DNA of 64,000 bases from CAWUKT01 sp963923035 (GTDB lineage Bacteria; Bacteroidota; Bacteroidia; J057; JADKCL01). A program made the translations under genes and the position numbers. The DNA lies in assembly GCA_963923035.1 (NCBI GenBank), contig CAWUKT010000008.1, positions 65,103 through 129,102 on the forward strand. The letters are read 5' to 3'. Of the stretch, positions 18,046 through 26,770 are shown piece by piece. Each line of letters begins with the position of its first letter. Positions within the stretch are counted from its first letter, which is position 1. The notes below the pieces were generated by a model. It was not told the DNA's origin. It searched no databases and worked only from the letters and a program-made list of their open reading frames with translations.

Positions 18046-18121
18046 GGCCAGTTAGTTACAATTCAGCTGTTTTTTTCCTTCGTTTCCGATTTTTTCTTTT
18101 CTTCTATTGACCAATTAACCC

Positions 18122-18742
18122 ATGTGTTCATTTTCTCGATCTCTGCTAACATTGACCCTGCTCATGAGCTTTGCTTTGACCGGAGCCGCCCAGAATTGGA
18201 AACGGGAGGTTCGCAAGTTCCAAAAGGACCTCAACCACCATTACCGGGACGCTGAGACCTCACCCCTGACCGAAGAGGACCGCGCTTCCTTCAAATCCCT
18301 TGATTATTTTCCCGCCAACTCCACCCTCTGCTTCCAGGCCCATATCAACAGGACTCCGGAGGCCCAACCGTTTGAAATGGCGACGGTAAGTGGGAAAAAC
18401 AAGACGTTTCGGAGCTATGCCGTCCTCGAGTTTTCCCATGAAGGCACAGATTATCAACTGACTGCCTACCGCCGCATCCAGGCCGATGGCTCCGAGGGCG
18501 ACTACTTGTTCATCCCCTTCAAAGACGAGTCGACCGGCGAGGAATCTTACGGCGGCGGACGCTATATTGACCTTGACGTTCCTTCCGAAAGCGCCACGCA
18601 GCTCACCCTCGATTTCAACCACGCCTACAATCCCTATTGCGCCTATTCGACCGGCTGGTCCTGCCCCATTCCGCCTCAAGACAACTATCTTCCCTTCAAG
18701 GTGCTCGCCGGGGTGAGGGCTTGGGAAAAAGGCCACCATTGA
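18122..18742 (+). CDS. Exported DUF1684 protein
   Basis: A 206-residue protein with a signal peptide (cleavage near GAAQNW). It carries the hallmark C-terminal pattern of DUF1684: GGGRYIDLDVP, then LDFNHAYNPYCAYS, CPIPPQDNYLPFKV. The family is common in Bacteroidota and other bacteria and has no established activity. It is transcribed in the same direction as its neighbours with a 76-base gap upstream. Confidence 0.88.
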   Translation: MCSFSRSLLTLTLLMSFALTGAAQNWKREVRKFQKDLNHHYRDAETSPLTEEDRASFKSLDYFPANSTLCFQAHINRTPEAQPFEMATVSGKNKTFRSYAVLEFSHEGTDYQLTAYRRIQADGSEGDYLFIPFKDESTGEESYGGGRYIDLDVPSESATQLTLDFNHAYNPYCAYSTGWSCPIPPQDNYLPFKVLAGVRAWEKGHH

Positions 18743-18771
18743 TCTCTACCACTTTTTCGTCCGGGGATGCG

Positions 18772-18779
18772 TACCTTTG
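18772..18779 (+). promoter_or_regulatory. -7 box for the SF1 helicase gene
   Basis: TACCTTTG is an exact TAnnTTTG match ending 5 bases before the ATG at 18785. This supports the 18785 start over the upstream ATG at 18767, which lies ahead of the box, and predicts a leaderless transcript. Confidence 0.6.
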
Positions 18780-18784
18780 CCCCC

Positions 18785-20740
18785 ATGCGAAAGGCTGAAG
18801 ACCTCCTCAAGAAATACCTGGAACTGATCGAAGTAGAACGGCTCGAAGAACGTCGGCTCTATCGGGAGCGCTTTTTGGAGACGCCGTTGGAGGTGCGGAA
18901 AAAGAAGGGGGTGACCTGGTATCCAATCGATGTCAGCGATCCCCGGGTGGGATTGGGAGACCGGTTGCTGGTGGAGGTGAGTCGGCCGCCCCGCGAGATT
19001 GAAGGGAACAATTTGTTTCAGGTGGGAGCTGTGGTATCGATGTGGTCAAATGCGGATAGTGGGAAGAAAAATAAGCCTTCGGTCACGGGCGTGATCACCA
19101 AATCGAAAGAGAATACCCTGGAGATTGCATTGGATTCGGAGGAATTGCCGGAGTGGGTGGGAGAGGGGAAAATGGGATTGGACCTGTACTACGATGAGCG
19201 GACCTATAACCTGATGGTCGAGGCGACCAAGGAGACGATGAATGCCCGCAACAGCCGTTTGGCCGATCTCCGCGATGTCCTGCTGGACGAATTAGAGCCC
19301 CGCTTGGACCCGCCGGTGGAAGCCCTTCAATTGCCCTCGCTCAATCCCTCCCAAAATGAGGCCCTCCAACTCGTAGACAGCGCCGAAGACCTGGCCATTG
19401 TCCACGGCCCGCCCGGTACCGGCAAGACCCATACCCTCGTCCGAACCATTGCCCATACCCTCAAAAAAGAGCCCCAGGTCCTCGTTTGCGCCGCTTCCAA
19501 TCTCGCGGTGGACCTCCTCGTCGAAAAACTCGTCCTGGAAGGCGTCAACATTGTCCGGCTGGGCCATCCCGCCCGGATTTCTGAGATTGTTTTGCGCAAT
19601 AGCCTCGACGTGACCGTTGCCCTGCATCCCCAACACAAGGACATCAAGAACCTCCGCCGGGAAGCAGACAATACCCGTCGCCAAGCCCTTAAATTCAAAC
19701 GGACTTTTAACCGGACCCAGCGCCAGGAACGCAAGACCCTGCTGTGGGAGGCCCGCGAACTGCAACGGGAGGCCCGTCGCATCGAAAAGTTCATCTTGCG
19801 GGATGTTCTGGACAAGGCCGACGCGATTGCCTGTACCCTGACCGGTGCCGCCGGGGCGATGCTGGAAGGCCGCCATTTCTCTACGGTATTCATTGATGAA
19901 GCCGCCCAGGCCATGCTGCCCGCCACGCTGATCCCCATTCAGAAAGCGGAACGCGTCGTTTTTGCCGGGGACCACTGCCAATTGCCGCCGACGGTCAAGT
20001 CGCGGGAAGCGGCCAAGGCCGGTCTGGACGTTAGCCTTTTCGAGATGGCTATGGACAAGCATCCGCAGGCCGCGGTGATGCTGCGCACCCAATACCGCAT
20101 GCACCAGCAGATCATGGAATTCTCCAACCGCCAGTTTTACAATGGTGGGTTGGAAGCTCATTCTTCGGTGGCGGAGTGGAAATTGGCGGGTTCGGAAAAC
20201 AAAGAGCTGGCGGGGAAAAGCGTTCAGTTCATCGATACTGCTGGCTGCTCCTACGACGAACGGCAGAATCCGGAAACGCTGAGCCTCAGCAATCCTGGAG
20301 AGGGCGATCTGGTCCTGCGGCACCTGGGGCGCATGCTCAAGGAGCTGCCGAAGCCGGACAAGGATAATTTGGAGGCTTCGCCCTCGATCGGCGTGATCTC
20401 GCCTTATAAAGATCAGGTGTATTACCTGCGGCGGCAGGCCAAGGAAGCCAAGCCGCTGTGGCCGTGGCTCAAGCGCATCAGCATCGACACGGTCGATGGC
20501 TTCCAGGGACAAGAGCGCGACATCATTTACATTTCCCTCGTTCGCTCCAATACGAACAATATCATTGGCTTTCTCGGCGATACCCGGCGCATGAATGTGG
20601 CCCTGACCCGCGCTCGTAAGCTGCTGGTGGTCGTTGGCGACAGCTCCACCCTTGGCAACCACAAATTCTACCAGGGCTTTTTGGATTATATGGACGAGGT
20701 GGGCGCCTATGCCAGTGCCTGGGAATTCATGGAAGATTGA
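18785..20740 (+). CDS. SF1 (Upf1/IGHMBP2-like) helicase
   Basis: A 651-residue cytoplasmic protein. The N-terminal 140 residues form a beta-barrel domain typical of IGHMBP2-type helicases (WYPIDVSDPRVGLGDRLLVEV). Walker A is GPPGTGKT at about 208-215, Walker B is FIDEAAQA at about 368-375, followed by AGDHCQLPPTV (motif III), RTQYRMH (motif IV), DTVDGFQGQERDIIYISLVRS (motif V) and NVALTRARKLLVVVGD (motif VI). An insert rich in Arg/Lys between motifs Ia and II corresponds to domain 1B/1C. Such enzymes unwind DNA or RNA 5' to 3'. The likely start is set by the promoter box just upstream. Confidence 0.92.
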   Translation: MRKAEDLLKKYLELIEVERLEERRLYRERFLETPLEVRKKKGVTWYPIDVSDPRVGLGDRLLVEVSRPPREIEGNNLFQVGAVVSMWSNADSGKKNKPSVTGVITKSKENTLEIALDSEELPEWVGEGKMGLDLYYDERTYNLMVEATKETMNARNSRLADLRDVLLDELEPRLDPPVEALQLPSLNPSQNEALQLVDSAEDLAIVHGPPGTGKTHTLVRTIAHTLKKEPQVLVCAASNLAVDLLVEKLVLEGVNIVRLGHPARISEIVLRNSLDVTVALHPQHKDIKNLRREADNTRRQALKFKRTFNRTQRQERKTLLWEARELQREARRIEKFILRDVLDKADAIACTLTGAAGAMLEGRHFSTVFIDEAAQAMLPATLIPIQKAERVVFAGDHCQLPPTVKSREAAKAGLDVSLFEMAMDKHPQAAVMLRTQYRMHQQIMEFSNRQFYNGGLEAHSSVAEWKLAGSENKELAGKSVQFIDTAGCSYDERQNPETLSLSNPGEGDLVLRHLGRMLKELPKPDKDNLEASPSIGVISPYKDQVYYLRRQAKEAKPLWPWLKRISIDTVDGFQGQERDIIYISLVRSNTNNIIGFLGDTRRMNVALTRARKLLVVVGDSSTLGNHKFYQGFLDYMDEVGAYASAWEFMED

Positions 20741-20784
20741 TCTGGCTACCAAGCATTTCCCTTCGTTTCTTCCTAAATTCCGGT

Positions 20785-22584
20785 ATGAAAGCGCGCATCC
20801 TTCTTCTGTTGTTTGTGGGTTGGGTCCAATGCCTGACTGCTCAAATTCAGTACCCTCCCAATATTTTTCCCGATACTGCCCACGCACCTTTCCTCAATGG
20901 CGTCGCTTCGGGTGATCCAACGCCCAGCCAGGTCATCATCTGGACGCGAATTGATCCGGGTGTTGGCAGCTCGGTCACTGTGGATTGGGAAATTTCAGAG
21001 GATGCGACCTTTGGCACCATTTTACAGAACGGCACCTTTACCACCGATGCCAGCCGGGACCATACGGTTCACATTGACCTGAGCGGATTGAGCGCTGGGA
21101 CCTATTACTATTACCGCTTTCGCGGCCCCAATGGCAATCTCAGTCCGGTGGGCCGCACGCATACCGCGCCGTCCGGCCCCAATACCAATGTGCGGTTCGC
21201 CATTGGATCGTGCAGTAGTGTCTATTCGGGGTGGTTCAACGCCTACAGGGCCATTGGTGAGCGGGACGATATTGACGCTATGATCCACCTCGGGGACTAT
21301 ATCTATGATTTTGTCGATTCCGACGAGGCCTACCGGGTGCCAGTTCCGGATCCGATTGATCCAGAGAACCTGGAAGAATGGCGCGACCGGCACGAGTATT
21401 ATTTGCTTGACCCCGACCTCCGCCTCGCCCGTCAAAACCATCCCTGGATCGTCATTTGGGACAACCACGACATCGATGCCGATTCATTTCCTCAATTTAT
21501 GGAAGCGGTGCAGGCCTTTCAGGAATATGTCCCGATGCGCCCTCCCGATGCCAATGATCCGACTCGCATTTACCGGCAATTTTCTTTTGGAGACCTCGTC
21601 GATTTGGTGGTTTTGGACTATGAGCAATACTACCATACCGACAGCATCAACGGTGAATTGAGCGCCTTGAGTCAAACGCAGCGGACCTGGTTATTGGATG
21701 AATTGGACCAATCGACAACCCAATGGCGCGTTATTGGGAACCAGAAGATGGTGGCCCAGTTCAGTTTGCAGGGCTTTCCCTCGCAAATTCCTTTTGGAGA
21801 TGGCACTGTCGCCGACAGTGGGGCCTGGGATGGCCACAACCAGGAGCGGGCGGCCATCCTGAATCACCTCGACCAGAACAGTATCGACAACAATGTCTTC
21901 ATCAGTGGGGACATCCACATGTCGTTCATCAGCGACCTCGCCCCGGATGTCAGCAACTACGACGACAATACCGGGGCCGGATCGATGGCGGTGGAATTCA
22001 TTCCGTCCAGCATCACCCGCGTCAATCTCGACGAGCGTGGTTTTGGGGGATTCATCGCTCAGTTGGCCTTGGGCGCGGCCCAGTTGGCCAATCCCCAGAT
22101 GGTCTACGGGAACCTCACGGAGCACGGCTACGGCATCCTCGATATCCGCCCCGATGTCGCTACCGCTGAGTTTTTTTACCACGACAAGACCAGTCCCAAC
22201 AGCACCGAAGTTTTCGCTGGGGGCTACGAAGTCCGCGATGGCGACAACCATTGGCAGCGGAATGCTACGTCGACGCCGACGGTTCAGGAGACGCCCGTCG
22301 GTACGCCTCAGGCCGCCCTGGTGGGTGATAACCAGTTGCAGGCGTATCCCAATCCCACCGACGGCCGGCTCGAGGTCGTCCTGTATTCGGCCCGCTCGAA
22401 GCGGGTTCAATTGGAGTGGATGGACATGGGAGGACGTAAAATGACCAAGTTGTACGATGGAAAATTGAGCGCCCACACCCGCCAAGCACTTGAATTCGAT
22501 GTTTCCAGCCACCCGGCTGGCGTCTATTTGCTAAAAGCATACTTCGGCAAAAAGACCACCACTTTGCGCATTGTTGTAGAATAG
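20785..22584 (+). CDS. Secreted PhoD-like alkaline phosphatase with T9SS sorting domain
   Basis: Starting at the ATG at 20785 the protein has 599 residues and a signal peptide (MKARILLLLFVGWVQCLTAQ). A fibronectin-like N-terminal domain (FLNGVASGDPTPSQVIIWTR) precedes the PhoD metallophosphatase core: GSCSSVYSGWFNAYRAI, HLGDYIYDF, WIVIWDNHDIDADSF and VFISGDIHMSF supply the metal ligands. Residues from about 515 form a type A T9SS sorting domain (LQAYPNPTDGRLEVVLYS ... GVYLLKAYFGKKT). It is expected on or outside the cell surface and would release phosphate from phosphodiesters or monoesters. Confidence 0.9.
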   Translation: MKARILLLLFVGWVQCLTAQIQYPPNIFPDTAHAPFLNGVASGDPTPSQVIIWTRIDPGVGSSVTVDWEISEDATFGTILQNGTFTTDASRDHTVHIDLSGLSAGTYYYYRFRGPNGNLSPVGRTHTAPSGPNTNVRFAIGSCSSVYSGWFNAYRAIGERDDIDAMIHLGDYIYDFVDSDEAYRVPVPDPIDPENLEEWRDRHEYYLLDPDLRLARQNHPWIVIWDNHDIDADSFPQFMEAVQAFQEYVPMRPPDANDPTRIYRQFSFGDLVDLVVLDYEQYYHTDSINGELSALSQTQRTWLLDELDQSTTQWRVIGNQKMVAQFSLQGFPSQIPFGDGTVADSGAWDGHNQERAAILNHLDQNSIDNNVFISGDIHMSFISDLAPDVSNYDDNTGAGSMAVEFIPSSITRVNLDERGFGGFIAQLALGAAQLANPQMVYGNLTEHGYGILDIRPDVATAEFFYHDKTSPNSTEVFAGGYEVRDGDNHWQRNATSTPTVQETPVGTPQAALVGDNQLQAYPNPTDGRLEVVLYSARSKRVQLEWMDMGGRKMTKLYDGKLSAHTRQALEFDVSSHPAGVYLLKAYFGKKTTTLRIVVE

Positions 22585-22706
22585 TCGGCGCTTAAGTATT
22601 TGGCATTTTCTTTAAGAAGGCCAATTGAAAAGATGCTTTCAGCAGGTGGGGGCGCATTTATTCTAAAAAAATTTGGATTTGGTTTCAAAAACCAGACTAA
22701 ATAAAG

Positions 22707-22714
22707 TATCTTTG
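22707..22714 (+). promoter_or_regulatory. -7 box for the HicAB-like pair
   Basis: TATCTTTG is an exact TAnnTTTG match, 31 bases upstream of the GTG at 22746; two TTTGG motifs at 22673-22682 could serve as the -33 element, though the spacing (25 bases) is longer than usual. Confidence 0.5.
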
Positions 22715-22745
22715 TGGGTATCGGAATAGAGGGAGAACGCCTGAA

Positions 22746-23663
22746 GTGACAAATTCCAACAAACATATTGATCTCATTCGAGGGGCCTATCTTCAGATTG
22801 GTGGAGAATTGGGCGGGAAAAATGCCATAGGAATGGAGGCACTCGCGAAGATTGCCCAAAGCCTGCAAGACCTAATCTTGGCGATTGCCAATAAAGGTAG
22901 GGTTGCCGATGGCAATCAAAAGAGTGTCTTCGAGATAGCCCTTTGTGGATATAAAAAGGGCGGAGTCATTCCCCAATTTATGTTGGTTCCCGTTTATCAG
23001 CAGGAGGGAAGGATCGATATAGAGCCCCAATTGGAACACCTCAATTCCCGTTTCAACGAACTGATGCAACTAACCCATCGAGGGAATTATGAGTACCTGG
23101 AAGGACTCTATCCGGATATAAAGCAGAGGAACACAATCGTTGAAGCGCTTTATCAGTTCACCAATTCAACGGGAGACTCACCAATGGCATTTGTAGAATT
23201 CGACGAGCGGGATTATCCGACCCAGATTTACCAAGTCCGCAAGCTCGAACCCGTCGTTAGAGATAAGCTATTTTCCGGATCCGCTGGCCGGGAGAATCTT
23301 AGCTCTGATCATTTGGACTTGGGAGAAGTAGGAAATAAAAATGTTATCGGAGGAGAAATCCAAACATCGAGTTTTTCTCCCACTACGGTCACGTTTAATC
23401 AAAAAGTCTATCACTTCAGGTATCCCCTGCGGTGTAGGTTGGAGGTCCACGAGGGATATTGCCTGATCCATTCCGAGTTGCTGGATTTGACAGGGACCGG
23501 AGAGACTTTCGATGCAGCGAGGAAGAGCTTTTCTCAGGAGTTTGATTTTGCCTTTCATAGGTTGAACCAACTTCCCAAAGATCAGCTGACCAATAGACTG
23601 AACCTGATAAAAGCAAACCTAAACTTCTTGGTGATCAAAATTGAATCAATATGGCGGAGTTAG
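22746..23663 (+). CDS. HicB-like protein with a long extra N-terminal domain (putative antitoxin)
   Basis: A 305-residue soluble protein with a GTG start. Residues 1-210 match no family I can name; the N-terminus (AYLQIGGELGGKNAIGMEAL, then a helix) looks like a separate alpha/beta domain. The last about 80 residues (CRLEVHEGYCLIHSELLDLT, GTGETFDAARKSFSQEFD) resemble a HicB-type partial RNase H fold: strand, strand, G-x-G-x-T, then a helix. The next gene overlaps by 13 bases and encodes a small HicA-like protein, so an antitoxin-toxin pair is likely. HicB antitoxins are usually about 70-150 residues, so this one is unusually long. Confidence 0.5.
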   Translation: MTNSNKHIDLIRGAYLQIGGELGGKNAIGMEALAKIAQSLQDLILAIANKGRVADGNQKSVFEIALCGYKKGGVIPQFMLVPVYQQEGRIDIEPQLEHLNSRFNELMQLTHRGNYEYLEGLYPDIKQRNTIVEALYQFTNSTGDSPMAFVEFDERDYPTQIYQVRKLEPVVRDKLFSGSAGRENLSSDHLDLGEVGNKNVIGGEIQTSSFSPTTVTFNQKVYHFRYPLRCRLEVHEGYCLIHSELLDLTGTGETFDAARKSFSQEFDFAFHRLNQLPKDQLTNRLNLIKANLNFLVIKIESIWRS

Positions 23664-23932
23664 ATCGGAAGAAAACCTACCGGAATCTAAAGAAGAAAGG
23701 ATTCCTAGATGCTGAACATCGTGAAGATGGACATAAGTATCTCGAACTGTTTCACGAGGGAAGGCTGGTTCTGTTCACCAGGATCAGCCACAGCGGAAAT
23801 ATTGGAACGCCGCTTATCGCCCAAATGGCCATGCAGTGCGGTTTGTCCAACCACCAATTTCTGGACTTGGCTCGGTGCCCAATGAGCCAGGACAAGTACC
23901 TTTCCATCTTGGATGGAAAAGGTTTTCTGTAG
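23651..23932 (+). CDS. Small HicA-like protein (putative mRNA-interferase toxin)
   Basis: A 93-residue protein. The pattern is that of HicA-like dsRNA-binding folds: a basic N-terminal helix (KKTYRNLKKKGF), then DGHKYLEL, where the His occupies the catalytic GxH position, then RLVLFTRISHSGNIGTPLI, and a C-terminal helix with LARCPMSQDKY. The Leu/Ile-Ser-His section and the C-P-M/L-S-x-x-x-Y ending resemble HicA relatives seen in archaea. HicA toxins cut mRNA in translation-dependent stress. The gene overlaps its partner by 13 bases. Activity is unproven. Confidence 0.55.
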   Translation: MAELDRKKTYRNLKKKGFLDAEHREDGHKYLELFHEGRLVLFTRISHSGNIGTPLIAQMAMQCGLSNHQFLDLARCPMSQDKYLSILDGKGFL

Positions 23933-24083
23933 AATATTAGATCCCTGAAATTGCAGTCTTCTGCGGTCTCGATTCAGAAAGGCCGCTTTGGGATCGGCCA
24001 GACATTGATCACTTAATTTAGCTTGGTAATCCAGATTCGGCAGCCAATTTGAATTTGGTGTCGGCAATCCTGAAATTGAGCCC

Positions 24084-24611
24084 ATGAACATCAATGTCGA
24101 TACGGGCCTCTGGCTTCGGTCCCTTTCTCTAGAGGACTTGGCCGAATACCGCGCCCTGCTCAACCTCCCTGAAATTGAAGAGATGCTGGTGGGCTGGAAT
24201 TTTCCCCTGAACAAAACCGAGCAGGAGAAATGGTACCAAGGCCAGCCGATGAAGTCCAATACCCAGCGCTTTTCATTGGTGGAAGGCGATGAATGGTTGG
24301 GCTTTGCAGGCTTGTGGGGCATTGACTGGAAGGACCGATACGCAGAAATTGGCTTGGCATTGAAGCCGGGAAATCATGGTCGGGGTCTGGGCAAAAAAGT
24401 CATCCGAGCCGTGACCCGGTATGGATTCGAGGTGCTGAACCTCCACCGTATCGAGACGCAAATTCTCGCCTATAACGATGCCTCTAACAAAGCCTTTATC
24501 AAATGTGGCTACGTGATGGAAGGTGTGCAGCGGAAAAAGATCTTTAAGCGTGGGGCCTACCACGACCTGAATATCCTGGGTCTGTTAAGGGAAAACTTCA
24601 AGGCTGGATGA
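24084..24611 (+). CDS. GNAT-family N-acetyltransferase (RimJ/RimL/PseH-like)
   Basis: A 175-residue single-domain GNAT protein. The acetyl-CoA-binding motif A is visible at about residues 92-115 (IGLALKPGNHGRGLGKKVI), followed by RIETQILAYNDASNKAFIKCGY, typical of the RimJ/RimL group. It overlaps the next gene by 4 bases. It lies next to a nonulosonic acid operon transcribed toward it, so a role in acetylating an amino-sugar intermediate (as PseH does) is possible; a ribosomal-protein or antibiotic acetylase would look similar. Confidence 0.8.
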   Translation: MNINVDTGLWLRSLSLEDLAEYRALLNLPEIEEMLVGWNFPLNKTEQEKWYQGQPMKSNTQRFSLVEGDEWLGFAGLWGIDWKDRYAEIGLALKPGNHGRGLGKKVIRAVTRYGFEVLNLHRIETQILAYNDASNKAFIKCGYVMEGVQRKKIFKRGAYHDLNILGLLRENFKAG

Positions 24612-25624
24612 GTGAAGTCAGGTGGATTCGGGAAACGGAGGAATGGAAAGAGGCCCTGAACGAAATCGGGGGTTATGATTTCTATCAGTTACCCTTTTTC
24701 ATCCAGGGGGAAGCCCAACGGATGGAGGGGGAAGCGGTGGCATTTCTCTACACCCACCAAGGAATCAAAGCTCTGATCCCTCTGATCCTACGCCCGGTTC
24801 CGCAGGACCGCAAAGGCAAATGGCGGGATGCCCTGTCACCTTATGGCTACCCGGGTATCCTCACCAACCGTACCAGCCAAAGCCAGACTATCATTGAGGC
24901 CTACCATGCTGCGGCCTCACACGAAGACATACTGTCCACCTTCATTCGACTCCATCCGATTCAGAATACCCACCTCTTCTTCGAATCGGAGCATCTGCGG
25001 CAAAGCCTCCGCGGCAAGACCTATTCCTGTTACCTCCCGGAAGGCTATGAGTCCATTCGGCAAGGCTACCCGTCCAACCTGCGCCGTGATATCAAGCAGC
25101 TGGAAAATTCCGGGTACCGCGTCGTGGTGGATTCAGGCGAGCGCCTGGCCGAGTGGCACCAGATATATCTGCAAACGATGGAGCGCCTGGACGCTTCCAG
25201 CTATTACCATTTTGATCTCGGATACTTCCAAGCCCTGCAGGAGCAGCTTGATCACCAGCTTGTGGTGGTCCTCAACGCCTCCAACGAAGTCGTCTGCGGC
25301 GGCATCTTTACCCGCTACGCGGATTGCATGCAATACCACCTCGGTGGTACGGCACCCGAGGCAGTCCGCGACGCCCCCACCAAGCTCATGCTGGACCATC
25401 AAATCCGGCAGGAAGCGGAGCGCGGTGAGTTCACCTGGCTCCACCTTGGCGGTGGCGTAGGTGCCAAGGAAGACGGCCTCGCCAAATTCAAGCGGCGGTT
25501 CAGCAACCGATCCCAATGGTTCCGCACCTTGGAATTGGTTCATGACCAACGGGCCTACAAAACGTTTTGTGATGGACGGGAGGACACCGGTTTTTTCCCT
25601 CTCTACCGCGCTCCCAAAGACTGA
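24608..25624 (+). CDS. FemAB-like GNAT-fold acyl/aminoacyl transferase
   Basis: A 338-residue protein made of two GNAT-like halves, as in FemAB/BioF2-like enzymes. Diagnostic sections are YPSNLRRDIKQLENSGYRVV (about 155-175), YLQTMERLDASSYYHFDLGYF, then VVCGGIFTRYADCMQYHLGG and FTWLHLGGGVGAKEDGLAKFKRRF, where the G-G-G loop and KxxF end are typical. It is cotranscribed with the preceding GNAT gene (4-base overlap) and convergent with the neuCBA-like operon, 6 bases away. Possible roles are N-acylation of a surface sugar or peptide-bridge formation. Confidence 0.8.
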   Translation: MSEVRWIRETEEWKEALNEIGGYDFYQLPFFIQGEAQRMEGEAVAFLYTHQGIKALIPLILRPVPQDRKGKWRDALSPYGYPGILTNRTSQSQTIIEAYHAAASHEDILSTFIRLHPIQNTHLFFESEHLRQSLRGKTYSCYLPEGYESIRQGYPSNLRRDIKQLENSGYRVVVDSGERLAEWHQIYLQTMERLDASSYYHFDLGYFQALQEQLDHQLVVVLNASNEVVCGGIFTRYADCMQYHLGGTAPEAVRDAPTKLMLDHQIRQEAERGEFTWLHLGGGVGAKEDGLAKFKRRFSNRSQWFRTLELVHDQRAYKTFCDGREDTGFFPLYRAPKD

Positions 25625-25630
25625 TATTCG

Positions 25631-26770
25631 TTACTTCTGCAACCAGCGGTCGTCGAAATTCGTCTCTCGCAGGGCATCGAGGATGATTTCCCCCACTTGG
25701 CCATTGCCGTAGGGATTGACGGCTGCGTGGGCCTGGGCCCGGAATGTTTCGTCGGTTAAGGCTTGACTCAAGGCTGTTTGTAAGGCTTCGGTTTCGACCG
25801 GAACATTGAGGTGGTTGGCGGCTTGTTCGCGGCCGCGTTGGCGGTCGCCCACATTGAGTACGGGAATGCCGAAGGAAGGCGCTTCGAGGACTCCACTGCT
25901 GGAATTGCCGATGAGGACATCGGCGTGGCGGAGAACATGCAAGTACTGCTCGTAGGGCAGGCTGGGAAAAATGTGGACGTTGGGAGTGCCTCGGTATTGT
26001 TCGATGACCTCGATCATTTTGCGGCCGCCGGCATCGGCGTTGGGGTAGATGATGACCGTTTGGCGGTCGGGGTGGAGGATGGCCTCCAATAGGGTGACCA
26101 TTTGTTGGCCGGCGATGTCGGAGTGGACCGATTCCGGATGGAAAATGACGAGCTGGGTCGTCAGATTGGGCTGAAGCCCTATCCATCCGAAGGATTCCGC
26201 CCGGTCTTTGAAGTCATAGCCGAGGATGGTGTCCAATGCCGGAGCTCCGGAATTGAAACAGCGCCAGGGCTCTTCCCCGGCGTCGATGAGGCGTTGGCGG
26301 CTGGCTTCCGAAGGAGCGAAATGGATGTGCGCGAGCCGGGTGATCGCGTAGCGCACTGCATTGTCGATGGTCGAAGTGACATCGCCTCCGCCGACGTGGA
26401 TCGTCGGCAAGAAGCCATAGGCGCCAATGATGGCACCGGCCAACATTTCGGCCCGGTCACCGGGCAACAACAGGTAGTCGGGTTGGATGGACTCCACCAA
26501 CGCCGTTCCTTTGGTTACCACCTCACCCAAAAAAGCCGCCATGGACGCTTTCTGGTCCTTTTCAAAAACCGCTTCCAGCACGTGACATGGATACTCCTCC
26601 GCCTGAACTTCTTTCAAGGTCAAGCCGAATTCTGGCATCAGGTGCATGCCCGTTGCCAACATTTCCACCTCAAAATCCGGGGCATGGTGGAGCTTTTTCA
26701 AGACACCATTCATCAGCCCAAAATCGGCCCGCGTTCCCGTGAAGCACAGTATCTTTTTCACTTCCCTCAT
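25631..26770 (-). CDS. neuC: Hydrolysing UDP-GlcNAc-type 2-epimerase (NeuC/LegG-like)
   Basis: A 379-residue GT-B-fold enzyme. N-terminal FTGTRADFGLMNGVLKKL is the NeuC/WecB signature. LLLPGDRAEMLAGA, HVGGGDVTSTIDNAVRYAIT and LAHIHFAPS supply the sugar-nucleotide site, and IGNSSSGVLEAPSFGIPVLN binds the UDP phosphates. Such enzymes turn UDP-HexNAc (or a diamino sugar in the legionaminate route) into the ManNAc-type sugar used by NeuB. It is the last gene of a three-gene operon (neuA, neuB, neuC order of transcription) and overlaps neuB by 4 bases. The sequence alone does not tell NeuC from LegG. Confidence 0.88.
   Translation of the reverse strand: MREVKKILCFTGTRADFGLMNGVLKKLHHAPDFEVEMLATGMHLMPEFGLTLKEVQAEEYPCHVLEAVFEKDQKASMAAFLGEVVTKGTALVESIQPDYLLLPGDRAEMLAGAIIGAYGFLPTIHVGGGDVTSTIDNAVRYAITRLAHIHFAPSEASRQRLIDAGEEPWRCFNSGAPALDTILGYDFKDRAESFGWIGLQPNLTTQLVIFHPESVHSDIAGQQMVTLLEAILHPDRQTVIIYPNADAGGRKMIEVIEQYRGTPNVHIFPSLPYEQYLHVLRHADVLIGNSSSGVLEAPSFGIPVLNVGDRQRGREQAANHLNVPVETEALQTALSQALTDETFRAQAHAAVNPYGNGQVGEIILDALRETNFDDRWLQK

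Noticed and set aside
19292..20887. 531-residue - strand frame opposite the helicase
   Set aside because: The + strand carries all SF1 helicase motifs, so this frame is a shadow.
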